Position numbers and translations under genes: made by a program. The notes below the pieces were generated by a model. That model searched no databases. It had not been told where the DNA came from and saw only the letters and a program-made list of their open reading frames with translations. 64,000 nt of DNA from Microcyclospora pomicola (lineage: Eukaryota > Ascomycota > Dothideomycetes > Capnodiales), in the NCBI GenBank assembly GCA_002786065.1, contig NHNY01000007.1, positions 124,001 through 188,000 of the forward strand, written 5' to 3'. Numbering within the stretch: position 1 is the first letter of the stretch; every line of letters begins with the position of its first letter. Below are positions 1 to 10,645 of the stretch, one piece after another.

Positions 1-1121
1 TCTGGGGTTCAACTTCGTATGAGAGAACAACAAATATAACGCATGTTCTGGCCGGGTTGAACGTGGAGTGCAGGTACCGGCATCTGCGGACTTGGTGCTT
101 CCATCACGAGCCTTCGATTCTTCCATGCATGTACCAGACATATACATGTACTATTACCTTGGTTGAGAGTGGTGACTTCTCGGGCTTTCGTGACAGCCCG
201 TCCTCCGTGTTTCTCACCCGCCAAGGCCCGCATGGCTTGGAAGTGTAGCCAGCGAGAACGTCTTGGGTGGAACTTTACCTGGGCTACCGCAGCTATGGCT
301 AAGCTGCATGTCCCGGATGGAGCGTGAATCATCGCTGACGCGTCGAGCGGATGGTTAGAATGACCGTTAGGTGCAATCGACTTCGCTTGGGATCATGAGA
401 GAAGTGATGATGTCACATGTTAAAGGGCTCAAGCCCTAGAGCAACATTGATGAAGCTCGCACGGTTCGTGGTTTGAGCTTGGCAAACAGCTACGCCCCCG
501 TCAATGCATATTGCGTCCGGGTCTACTTGAGGGACAGCACACTGGCAATGTTGGCTATGCATGTCGCTGCGGCTGTGTCCGCGCCATGAAGTCGGCACAC
601 GGACGGGCAACATACCGATGGCACTGAAATTGATCAAGAACAGGAAGAAAATCACACGTCCCGGGTGCAGTTGAGGTTCGTCACCAGAACCCACTGCACA
701 TACACATGGCCCGGGATCATGATTTGGTCCTCGAGCTAGCCGGTCCGTTCTGAAACCCTGACACGCTCAGATCACAACGATGCTGGATTCGTGTCTACGA
801 AAAAAGACTGTCTAGTGTTGACAATGCTCTCGACGACGGCTCCGATGCTTGAGCAAGCATCAGGGGCACCTGCAGGAGTGTTCTTGATCATGCCGAGATA
901 GGTCGATTGCAGAGCGTAAATAGGTCCTCATGCTCCCAAGTGGCAAGCGATCAAAGGAAAGGCGACGGGATCTTTGATTTCCCGTCGCCAATACCTGTCT
1001 TGAGACGGATCAAACTTCTGGTCCAAGCCCTTGGAATCTGGTCGGACCTGGTGCTCAATCGCAGTCGCGCAGCACGATCATTGAGGTACTCTTCACGACC
1101 AAGGTTGCGCCCAACGTGCTG
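1..1121. other. no supported gene at the window edge
   Basis: No open frame here resembles a protein family, and the frames are short and overlap on both strands. The stretch lies downstream (3') of the ML-like gene on the minus strand. A TACATGTA palindrome lies at 143-150. A gene whose body lies left of the window cannot be excluded. Confidence 0.5.
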
Positions 1122-1815
1122 TCATGCGTAGTGATAAACACGCCCGTTCAACCACTGCGATAGCGTGACGGCAAATAAGCAAGCTCCATCCGCCAACTTG
1201 GCCACGATCTGGAACGTCCACTGACCCGTGCAGAGGAACTGCTTGAGGATCTCAAAGTCTGCGAGGATGTCGTTCGGGCCATCGATGGCGAGGAAATCCA
1301 CGTGGTCGCCAGATGCGTTGCGGATGGCAATATGCGCGTCTTGTTGCCACGCTCTCGTACATAACGGGATGGTGTACGTGCTAGGCTCATCCGTAGATTC
1401 ATCTTCACAGATGGCGGAGAGCGTAATGTCAATGGTCGCATGCTCAAGGTCGGCGTTGGACAGAGTCCTTGCTCTGGCCGTGGTCGATCTTTGGGGAACC
1501 TCAATACGCAGCCAAGTGAAGAAGATCTGGTCTTTGCATAGTCACATAGCTGATCGTCAGCGCCGTTTGTTTCTGATGACAAGGATTCTGAAGGCCGTAC
1601 GGGACAATCGGTGTGGGCGCGATGTCCAGAAACTCTATACCGAGTATCTGCTCGTCTGTGGGTACTGGGCCATAGCTTGCATTGTTCGAACCCGGGATAA
1701 ATGGTGGATCCGCACTCATGTTGGTCTCGGCAATTGGCTGTTGCTCGTGGCTCTTAACGAATGCTGTGTGAAGACCACACATATATGTCAGTACCTGAAC
1801 GACGGATGACTTCAT
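1122..1815 (-). CDS. ML-like (NPC2/MD-2-related) secreted lipid-binding protein
   Basis: The protein would be about 214 residues from two exons, 1815-1581 and 1531-1122. The 49-bp intron carries a GCTGAC branch point and ends in AAAG; its donor (GTCATC) is non-canonical. Without splicing the first frame runs into a stop, while the second frame continues the fold. The N-terminus is moderately hydrophobic and may be a signal peptide. The motif IPGSNNASYGPVP followed by an ILGIEFLDIAPTPI strand matches the start of fungal ML-domain proteins. The second exon continues with an FFTWLRIEVP strand and ends with a TGQWTFQI segment and LSQWLNG, as in that family. These proteins bind sterols or phospholipids outside the cell or in the vacuole; the ligand here is not inferable. 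The gene is divergent from the SGNH-hydrolase-like gene across about 1.4 kb. Family assignment is by remembered pattern, so it is moderate. Confidence 0.62.
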
Positions 1816-3228
1816 GACGACTCAAATGAGCAGATCCAGTGCCGGGCTTCACGTCTTTGACAGTGATTCGCTCGATATCTAGGGGACAAGGAGTACATGT
1901 ATGCCGGAGCGAACATTATGCAGTGATTGTCATGTTAATTGTGGCACAGTGCTCCGAGCCACCAACAAGGTTCAGCTTAGAATAGAGGCCACAGCATGGA
2001 ACTCACATCTACTTCAAACTCTACTCCGTACCTCTCGTCCTCATTTCGCGCTGGTCTCTTCGGCGCCAACTAGATAACAAGTGCAGTGTGGCACCGTGAG
2101 GTCAACACCATACGCACCGCCTGTTGGATCATTACAGGGCATGTACATGTGCATGGCGGTGCTTTGCCACCTGAACCTGGGTCCTTAGCCTTGCCACAGA
2201 TGCTCCTACCCAAGGACCACGTCTCGAACCCTACATGCATCTAATTGTACATCCATGCATACCGTCGCAAGTTCAACAACTCAAGTTGCATCAGCCTGCC
2301 ACTTTGACCCAGAAATCGTCGGCGCCAACCTGCAACACATTGGACTATAGGTAATTGCGAAACATGGATATGCAGGCGCGGGCCTGGACAACATGACGCC
2401 CGTGCCGCCAGCATCCCATGCGGTATCTGTGGATGTGCCATTCAATCTCAACGTTGATCCGACTTAGCCATGTTGAGTCAACGTATCCAGACCACTGCGA
2501 CAGAACATGTATACTCATCAGTCGTGCGGGTAGGCAAGAGGATCCGTTTCTTTTCACGAGAGCTGTCTCAAAGCACCTTCAGGTCGATACAAATTCCTAT
2601 CTCTGCAAATGTGACGGATCATGCTTCCTCCAATCAACATCACTATAAGGCGATGTGACCAACATACCAGCTATGCAAATGCAACCAGCAGGCACAGTTT
2701 TCACAGGCCGACATGCATATGCTTTCATGCTACATGTAATTACAACAAGAGCACGAAGCCCCAAATGCAGGTTCTGTCGCAGGGGAACACCAGCATCAGC
2801 AATACATTGAACCAGCATGCCACCAGAACCAGTTCCTCAGACCGGTCCTTTTGGTATTTGCACGCCTCGTCTACACGAGGGACATCAACGGAAGAATCCA
2901 AGTATTATTTAGGAGGAAAACAATATTACAGTATGTGGGCCACACTGAATGGACGACCTGAGCAAGCGGTGGTGTCTTTGCCACCAACATGCACCGGCTT
3001 TCTCAAGCAGAGTTTCTAAGTGCAGGTCGCGATGAAACACAATCTGTCATCTTCGGCTCCTGGACTTGCCTTGGCTGATTGTGCTGCTCGTTTGAGGCAC
3101 GGGGACCACAAGGTCTAGCAGCAGATCTGACATATAGGTCTGTCCTGCCAGAACCACAGCATGCATCAACGTATGATCTATATCCCTTTCTACACACTTG
3201 CACAAAGAGCAGACGCTACTACTCGACC
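1816..3228. other. divergent intergenic region, no gene recognised
   Basis: This 1.4-kb stretch separates two divergent genes for probable secreted proteins and must hold both promoters. Open frames here are short and resemble nothing. TACATGTA palindromes lie at 1894-1901 and 2731-2738, with several half matches such as GTACATGT near 2143 and GCATGT/ACATGC elements nearby. Confidence 0.45.
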
Positions 3229-5282
3229 ATGTGGCAGCCCCTGGACTCGATATCTCTGGCCAGTCTTGCTCTCCTTGCAAGCTTCGTCCCACGGAGCTCT
3301 GGACTCGCAACACCCAACCTCCTCGCTCGAGATGACGCAAACGCCGTAGCCTCGGCCTCCTCAATCGCGCTGGAACTGTCTAGCCCTACCTTCGTGCCCT
3401 ATGCAATGCCCAACCAGAAGATTGAGGAGTTCATTGCTCTTGGTGACTCTTATACTGCCGGCACAGGCTGCAATGGTGTACACGAAGTCATCGCTGGTGA
3501 TGCCGGCCGAGGTCAGCGATCGTACCCAATGCAAATGTCGACCGACGTAAACAGTTGGAGGTATATCAATGGCGGTGACGGAACCCTTCCACGTCTTAGC
3601 TTCCATGCTTACACTGGCGATACCACCGTCGAGCTTATCACCGAACAGCTCAATCAGGGCGACTATAAGGATGACAAGGACTCACCACGCAATCAGCCAT
3701 TTGGGAAGCCACAGATTGCGGTAATGACCATAGGTGGTGACGACGCTTTGCTCGGGAAGTGAGTCTACCGTCAGAACCGACTACATCTTTCGAAAGCTGA
3801 CAATATTGATAGGATTCTGAATGCGTGTATCTACGTACTGTGGCATCCTGGCAACTGCCAAGAGATACTTGCGGGCCTCCAACAGGATATCGACTCGGGC
3901 GTGCTTCGTGATAAGATCAGTGTTGCTCTATATAGCACTGCTCACGCCGGACGAAAGGCTGGTGGACTGGAACGGCGAGAGACTTTCCAAGTCTTCGTCC
4001 TCGCCTACGTCACTTTCTTCAATACCCTAGAAACCGAATGTGATAATATTACCTGGGCTTACTGGCGGACCAGCGAACACAAGCTCACGACAAACCTCTG
4101 CAAGCAATTGAACTCGTTGATAACCAGCGTCAACGGAGAGATCAAGAAGGCCGCACAGGATCTGGAACGCATGGGCGTCATCTTTGTTGACCGCCAGAGG
4201 AGAACTACGTCGTCCATCGCTTCTGCGAGCCCTATCTCACCAATCAAACGATGAATAACTTCGATACGTGGTTTTGGTCTCCCGAAGCCAGCGCCCAAAC
4301 GCCTTCCGAAGGTCCTGGTGACCCCAACAACCTGTACATCACGGACGACATCAATCCTGCACAAGTGATATTGGACTTTGTTTTTCCCGGCCAAGGTCGC
4401 AAGGTCTCCGATGTGTCCGCCGATTCGCCGCCATGGAAATGGACGGGCGCTGAGAAGTACCCTACCTGGGATGACCTTGCAACTGCGATGAAGGGCAGCG
4501 TGAACGCGAGCGTTCGATCGGTTCCCTTTAACGTGTTGCGCTCTTTTCACCCCAAAGGCATTGCCATGACAGCTCACGCCGACATCCTCCTCGAAGCAAT
4601 TGCCGTCAACAGGAACGTTACTGCAGGCGATACCAAACAAGGTCCAGCAGACTCGGTGGTGACTTGTATAAGCGGAACTCAGCAGCCCCAGTTTACGCCG
4701 GCGTCTGTCGAGGGTATCATCAACGACTTTTGCGACAGTCCAAACTCTTTCGACACTGTGCTGGCACCATACATTTCCTTTACAAATGGTTCTACGGCCT
4801 CTGGCGCTCAAAAAGCCACGGTTGATTGGCAACGACACCTGCTCCCTGGCACGTCAGACTATCTCAATCTGCTCGTCAGGCCAGCCTTGGAGGGATGTGG
4901 CGGTATGTACAAATTCTTCGAAGGGTCCGACGACCTCTCCAAAGTGAGCTATTGCACCACTCGATTCGACGCCATACTCAAAGGATGTCAACCCGACACT
5001 GCTACCACCATGCTTGGCGGATACCTTACCGATGGGTGTCTCGTCTACACCATAACCACGAACCCCAACGATCCTAGTCTCGCCTTCACCGACAATGGAG
5101 AGTTCCTGTGCAAACCAACAGAGCCGGACACGCTCATGGTAACGAACGGTCTCGCTCATTATGACGGCACTTGTACTTGTTGGTATGCCAGCGCGCCCGG
5201 CAACACGGCTTTGTTCAAGATGCCCGCCAGCGGACTTTGCGTCCTGGTGGACAAGAACGACCTGCTCGTGAACGAACCGTGA
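3229..5282 (+). CDS. secreted SGNH-hydrolase-like protein, frame broken once
   Basis: This encodes a roughly 665-residue secreted protein with an N-terminal SGNH (GDSL-type) lipase/esterase domain and a cysteine-rich C-terminal half. The chosen start at 3229 opens with MWQPLDSISLASLALLASF, a plausible signal peptide. The catalytic block I is FIALGDSYTAGTGC (around residue 67-80), and VMTIGGDDALLGKIL fits the next conserved block. A 54-bp intron (3759-3812) restores frame after that block, and the fold continues through LERMGVIFVD. The frame then has to move back by one base near 4190-4197 to read the conserved HRFCEPYL segment and the rest to 5282. The exon lengths sum to one short of a multiple of three, which agrees with a single missing base. 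An intron from 4191 to 4243 would restore frame but would delete HRFCE, so I prefer an indel: either an assembly error or early decay. Substrate unknown. Confidence 0.7.
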
Positions 5283-6989
5283 GCTGATGGGATCTCTTGC
5301 GGTCGACGCTGGCGTCATCTTATCGTCCACTGTGCGACGTGGGCGTCAAATTTACCAGTGTTGCCATTGAGAGTGGGGCTGCAATGAACGAGGTAGTGAC
5401 AATGAATCTAGGTCGGTCATCTTGCACGCAAATTCTCTCCTGATGCCTGCAGATACATGTGTAGGTCATGTCGTGCAAGTTCCCTCGTGAGCATCCATGG
5501 CAACGATTCGTACCACCGTCCAGTCCATGTCCAGTCTAGCAGACATTTGAAGAGTAACGACAGCCGGGTTTGAGAAGGATGAGGCGGAAGCCGAGAGCAG
5601 ACAGCACGTCCATTTCAGAATGTGGCTTGAAGTGTCGGCCTGTGTTCGGCGTTGGCTGCAGATGCAGCTTGTCTGCTGACGCCACGGACTACTGGAGCTG
5701 CCCCTGCAAAATATTGGGGTGCTGGGTTGTCAAGCACTACGTTGGGGGACTCGTTCCTGCAGGACAGGGATGCCCCGGTCTTTGTACACAATACATGGCC
5801 GGTCCAGACATGCATGTGCACTCAGAACACCACATGCGCATCGTGGCAGGTCATCTAGAGTCTCATGCAACACATCGGCATGCCTCCGGCATCAAGAGAG
5901 CGGACACGATCCCGAAGTCGCAGAGACGGAGTTTTGGCGGCCGCCATGATCGTCTTTGCCGCGGGCCACTCCCGCTTTAGTCCACGCTTCTGTCAGCCAC
6001 ATCTCTTCGTTTATAGAAGTTGACAGGGACTGTGCGCCGAAGCCGACACTGCCGAGTCGGACCTGTCCTCTGCAGCCGCCTGTTTGCCGGTGCGCATTGG
6101 GCTCACCGCCATCTGTCTGCAGTACCTTGCATGGGTGGCGTCGAGCACCAGCATGTCAGAAGAAAGAGCGTCGACATGCTTGGTGAGCCAGGATCAAGAA
6201 GTGCTGTGGTGGCACTCCCGCCAGGAACGGCCTAGGGTTCCACCATTTTTAGCCAGCTGGACAACGTGCATCGGTAGCGCCCGCATTGGATACGATCATT
6301 CCTTTCGGACGTTTGGCGCCAGCGACACCCATGTCCCATTGCATACCTTCTGCAACGATAGGGACTCGCCACGATCACCGCAGCTTCATTCTAGGCCGCG
6401 TGATGAGATGTACGTGACACTGGATTGTCAATGTAGTGGCCGACAGGCATCATGAGTGTCGACGAGGCTTGACACAGTCAGGAACAGGAGCTGTCGTCCG
6501 AGATCATGTCGAATAGGTGATGAGTCGCAAGATCGAAAGTTGGATCGCTCAACTCGTCTCGTACACGAACCCTGATCGGCCGGGCTCACGCTGCTCTACC
6601 GTCCCACCTTACCGCTTCGGACCATCTATCGAATCCTCATCGTCTCGTTCTTCATCATCTTCCTCGCCCTCCCTCTATGCGTTGAAAGTTATCCTGCGCC
6701 AGACCAAAACCTCTTCCGCCCGTTTGACTTCTTCTCGCTTTTGGCGCGTGTTGGTGGTGACGCCGCTCCTCCACTGATCATCCTGCTTCTACCATTCCCG
6801 GTATGAGAGTCGATCATTGCTGTACTTAAATTGCCGGCACCCTGGCTCAACTGTCGCGGTCTCTAGCCAGCGACAACACTCTCGCTCTGAACCTACAAGC
6901 TCATCACTGTGGGCTGAATCGACGACGTTCGTTCGATTTGCCTACTTGCGGACTTGCGCGTAGGCTAGGACTCTGAACCAACCGCCACC
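5283..6989. other. 1.7-kb intergenic stretch, no gene recognised
   Basis: It separates two genes on the same strand. Short frames on both strands lack recognisable motifs or compositional bias. From about 6,700 to the tannase start the plus strand is C-rich and purine-poor in places, as in fungal 5' leaders, and the tannase start has a good fungal context (CCGCCACCATGG). Confidence 0.45.
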
Positions 6990-8645
6990 ATGGGCGCAGT
7001 ATCGTCAACAACAACCATGAAGACCTGCCCGGCTCTTTGCGCCTCAGTCACATACCCAGCCGGTCTGAATGTCACCACCGTTTCGTGCCAGGCCTACAAA
7101 GCCGGCTCAAACATTACCATCACTGGTGGGCAAGCCACTGTTGGCTGCGGTACTTCATTCACGCCTCAAGTGGACCTCTGCCGAGCGGTCATGACCATCC
7201 AGACGAGCTTCGCGTCCCAGACCTACATGGAAGTCTGGCTCCCAAACAACAATGCTTCTTCGTGGAACGGCCGCACGATGAGCACTGACAACGGTGGTAT
7301 GAATGGCTGTGTTCATTATGTTGACATGGCGTACGTCTCCGGCCTCGGATATGCCGCCATTGGTGATAATGCCGGACACAACTCTTCTTCCTTTGATGGT
7401 TCGTGGACTCTGAACAACAACCAAGAAATTCTCGACTGGTCGTACCGTGCTCGCCACTCCTCCGTGCAGGTTGGAAAGGCGGTGACCGACCAGTTCTATG
7501 GCACTCCGCACAACCATTCCTACTACATTGGCTGCTCTGCCGGTGGCGCTCAGGGCCTGCACTCGGCGCAATACTATCCCAACGACTTCGACGGTATCAT
7601 TGCTGGATCCCCTGCGGCCGACTTCAACCACTTGCAAGACTGGAGTTCACGTTTCGTCCAGCTCACCGGCCTTAACTCTACCGATCCCAGATACCTGACC
7701 AAAGATCAATGGGTGACCGTCCAGTCTCAAATTCTCAGCCAATGCGATCAAGCCATTGACGGTGTCAACGATGGCATTCTGGAAGACCCGACCCTGTGCC
7801 GATTCAACTCCACTTCTTTGGCCTGCACGGGATCGAGCACCTCCAACTGCCTGACAGCCACTCAAGTCAACACTGTGAACCAAGTCTTCTCCGAACTCTA
7901 CAACACCGCTGGCAACCTCCTGTTCCCTGCTCTGCTTTACGGATCTCAAGTGGATGCATTCTCACTGGGACAACTCTCCGGCAGCGTGCAGGGCATCGCT
8001 CGCGACTGGTTCCGCGGAGGCATCCATAACAATTCGAACTTCGATGTGACGCAAGTCGGCCAAAGCGACTATGCTCTCGCCGACTCCCTCAACAACCTGC
8101 ATGGAGACATCGCCGGGTTCGGCGGCAACTTGGCCGGATTTCGCGCTGCTGGCAAGAAGATGATGATCTACCATGGTCTTGCCGACCCGCTCGTGGCCGG
8201 CACCAACAGCCAGCGCTACTACCTCAAAGTCGCGCAAAACATGTCGCTGACCAACACCCAGATGGACTCCTTCATGCGTCTGTTCCGCATCTCCGGCATG
8301 GCTCACTGCGGCGTCGGCGGCATCTCCGGCGCCGGCGCCTGGATGTTCGGCCAGAACCAAGTCGCCTCGGTCGGGCAGGACAACATCATCACCAACCTCG
8401 TCGACTGGGTCGAGCACAACGCCGCGCCGGACACGCTGCTCGGTACGAAATACTACTACGACACCGTCGCGTACGGCGTCCAGTTCACCCGCCGCCACTG
8501 CCGCTTCCCCTACCGCACCACCTACAAGAGCTCCGGCGACGCCAACAACCCCGACAACTGGTCCTGCGTCCTCATCAGCAACTGGCAGTCGTGTGCCACC
8601 GGCGCCCACCCGCGACTGTGCAATGCCGACGGCTCCTTCACCTGA
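6990..8645 (+). CDS. tannase/feruloyl esterase family hydrolase
   Basis: A single-exon protein of 551 residues in the tannase/feruloyl esterase family, alpha/beta hydrolases that cut ester bonds in tannins or feruloylated plant cell-wall sugars. The nucleophile elbow is GCSAGGAQG at residues 181-189, with Ser183 as nucleophile. The calcium-loop signature of the lid domain is present as CDQAIDGVNDGILEDPTLC (about 253-271). The acid Asp lies in HGLADPLV (about 395-402) and the histidine in SGMAHCGVGG (about 434-443). Paired cysteines near the nucleophile and the histidine fit the CS-D-HC motif in which a disulfide links the neighbouring cysteines. The length is normal for the family. Unusually, the start in CCACCATGG context gives no signal peptide, although mature family members are secreted; no upstream in-frame exon with a leader was found. 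Tannin versus ferulate specificity cannot be told from the sequence. Confidence 0.88.
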   Translation: MGAVSSTTTMKTCPALCASVTYPAGLNVTTVSCQAYKAGSNITITGGQATVGCGTSFTPQVDLCRAVMTIQTSFASQTYMEVWLPNNNASSWNGRTMSTDNGGMNGCVHYVDMAYVSGLGYAAIGDNAGHNSSSFDGSWTLNNNQEILDWSYRARHSSVQVGKAVTDQFYGTPHNHSYYIGCSAGGAQGLHSAQYYPNDFDGIIAGSPAADFNHLQDWSSRFVQLTGLNSTDPRYLTKDQWVTVQSQILSQCDQAIDGVNDGILEDPTLCRFNSTSLACTGSSTSNCLTATQVNTVNQVFSELYNTAGNLLFPALLYGSQVDAFSLGQLSGSVQGIARDWFRGGIHNNSNFDVTQVGQSDYALADSLNNLHGDIAGFGGNLAGFRAAGKKMMIYHGLADPLVAGTNSQRYYLKVAQNMSLTNTQMDSFMRLFRISGMAHCGVGGISGAGAWMFGQNQVASVGQDNIITNLVDWVEHNAAPDTLLGTKYYYDTVAYGVQFTRRHCRFPYRTTYKSSGDANNPDNWSCVLISNWQSCATGAHPRLCNADGSFT

Positions 8646-8981
8646 TCGGACCGAGCTCGCGGTGCCACCAACCAATCTGCTGATTTTCCATAATTTTGCC
8701 CAAATCTCTGAACGAAGAAAAGTTGCCCGATGATCTACCGTATACCTTGTATTTGTTTCCGAATGTAGTATGCAGCGCAGCGTCAAATCAATATAGAATA
8801 TACCTTATATCCCATAGATTTTATTAGCGGAGTAATGCCTGTTAGGCCGGGCTTGCAATTTGGAAATAGTTGTTTTCGGATATTGTGAACACTGGAGACT
8901 TGTATATCATGCATCTCGCCCAAAAGCTTCATCACATTGAGACCAGCCTCAAACTTGGATTTCGTGATTACCTCGACTATC
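8646..8981. other. convergent 3' intergenic region
   Basis: About 336 bp between the tails of the tannase-family gene (+) and BUD22 (-). It is A+T-richer than the flanks (for example AATATAGAATATACC near 8790), as expected for fungal 3' ends. No gene seen. Confidence 0.5.
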
Positions 8982-10349
8982 TCAATCGAACGTGACCTTC
9001 CGCCCCTGAAACGCCACCGGCTTATCGCGCAGCTCCTTCGCCTTCTTCGCCGCCGCCCAGCTGGGATGGATCGGACCTCCGTCATCGCGGTGTTTGGGAT
9101 CCGGCTTCCTGGCCGCGGTGTCTCGCACGCCACCGCTCGGCGCCGCTCGACCGCCTCGTCCACCATCCTGCCGGCCCCCGCCTTGCGCAGCTGCGCCTCC
9201 GCCCCGTCCGCCCCATCGTTCGCGCCCATCCGTCGCGCCACGCTTCATGTCCCACCCCTGCGCTCGCGCCCCAGCCTGCGACGGCGTTTTCTTCTTCTCG
9301 TCCTTCAGATGCGCGGCTTTGGCGCCGTACTTCTGCTCCCAGATCTTCTGGCGCGCGCGCTGGCCGCGCCGGTTCTTCGGCGGCGGGGCGACGTCGATGT
9401 CGTCGTCGAGATCTGAGCCTGAGCCGGAGATGTAGCCGCCGAGGGACAGGGAGGGCACGAATTGCGTGTTCTTGATGGCTGGAGCGCGGCGGGGCGGCGG
9501 GGATGTGGAGTCGCTCTCGGAATCGGAGCCGGATTCGCTTAAAGACATGTCTGCGGCAAGATCGTATTTGCTGAAGGAGTGTTCTGTAGAGGGCTTCGGA
9601 CGGACGCCCTCTGCTGCCAGGCGCCGCTCTAAGGCGTCGAGATCGGAGTCCGAGGCGTCCGAGTCCTCGTCGTCAGAGAGCGCTATACGATCATCGAAGT
9701 CCGCGAATGATTCCCCTTCAGAAGCTATGTTCATCTTGACGTCGTCCAGATCGAGATCTCGATCCTGCCCTCGTTCAGGCAGAGCGTCCCTCCTTGATTC
9801 CACAATCTTCCCCGGCTTCGCAGCCGCCGCCTCAGCGTTCTCATAGTCTTTCGCCCGCAGTCTCTTCTTCGGCAACGTATCCTTCACGACCTTCAGTCCC
9901 AACGCTCGCTGCAGCTCACTCATGATAGCCGGGAGCGCATCTTTCACCGGATTCGAATTGCATAACCGAGCATGCACATTCAAGGCCGCAGCATCCGTCG
10001 ACAGCGACCCTCCCGCGCGCACTTCCTCGGGTAGATCTGGCGACTCCGCGACAGCCTTGATCTTGAGCAACGTCTTGCAGAGGTAATGATGTGCACATTT
10101 CCCATTATCCAACACTTTGAGCGCGGCAATCTCGCTATCAATCCGCTGGACATCTTTCGCATTGCTTTCCGCCGCCGCCGTCTTCCTCCTCCGTCCCAGC
10201 TTTTGTCGTTCAAAGCCCTTCGCGGTCTTGAAAGCGTGCCCGAGTTTGGCCGTTCCTTGTTGAAGCTTGAAAAGGAATCGTTGCTGTTGCGCGGACAACG
10301 GCGCAGAGGCCGGCTCTGCGTCTTCGCTGTCGCGTTTTCGTTTCGGCAT
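8982..10349 (-). CDS. BUD22: Bud22-type ribosome biogenesis protein
   Basis: A single-exon protein of 455 residues. It starts with a basic MPKRKRDSED segment, then a helical N-terminal domain with QQRFLFKLQQG and FERQKLGRRRK. A long acidic and serine-rich middle follows (ALSDDEDSDASDSD), then a basic, glycine/arginine-rich tail ending in HPSWAAAKKAKE...FQGRKVTFD. That C-terminal pattern is diagnostic of the Bud22/SRFBP1 family. In yeast Bud22 is a nucleolar factor of the small-subunit processome, needed for 18S rRNA maturation and normal bud-site selection. The gene is divergent from the Rec114-like gene across only 296 bp, so the two promoters must overlap. Confidence 0.88.
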   Translation of the reverse strand: MPKRKRDSEDAEPASAPLSAQQQRFLFKLQQGTAKLGHAFKTAKGFERQKLGRRRKTAAAESNAKDVQRIDSEIAALKVLDNGKCAHHYLCKTLLKIKAVAESPDLPEEVRAGGSLSTDAAALNVHARLCNSNPVKDALPAIMSELQRALGLKVVKDTLPKKRLRAKDYENAEAAAAKPGKIVESRRDALPERGQDRDLDLDDVKMNIASEGESFADFDDRIALSDDEDSDASDSDLDALERRLAAEGVRPKPSTEHSFSKYDLAADMSLSESGSDSESDSTSPPPRRAPAIKNTQFVPSLSLGGYISGSGSDLDDDIDVAPPPKNRRGQRARQKIWEQKYGAKAAHLKDEKKKTPSQAGARAQGWDMKRGATDGRERWGGRGGGAAAQGGGRQDGGRGGRAAPSGGVRDTAARKPDPKHRDDGGPIHPSWAAAKKAKELRDKPVAFQGRKVTFD

Positions 10350-10645
10350 GGTGAATGTGTGGACACCCGGTGTAGTCCTGGAAGAGCTGCTTGGAACTTT
10401 TTGCTCGGGAAAGCGAGCTATCGATTAGAACTTGGGCTGGAGTGGATCTTTATGCCTGAGGCAGAACTTTGCTCGACCTCACTCTCTACTCTATCGATCA
10501 TACATGGATGCACATCCACTTCGATCACTGTGAAGGGTGAAAGCTACCATCTCAATTCAGAAAACAGTACTCTGGTCCGCTAGCATACGTGCTGCTAAAT
10601 CACCAGTTGAGTACTTAATTCTTCACCGACACCATAATCACCTCG

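Noticed and set aside
4191-4243. 53-bp intron as the explanation of the SGNH frame shift
   Set aside because: It would restore frame but would remove the conserved VIFVD and HRFCE segments; a one-base indel keeps both. RNA would decide.
4059-4838. 259-codon frame on the minus strand
   Set aside because: It lies antisense to the SGNH-hydrolase-like gene, whose forward frame has clear motifs. The reverse frame has none.
7962-8786. 274-codon frame on the minus strand rich in Val, Gly and Ala
   Set aside because: It is antisense to the tannase-family gene and its composition is what G+C-rich third positions of the forward gene produce.
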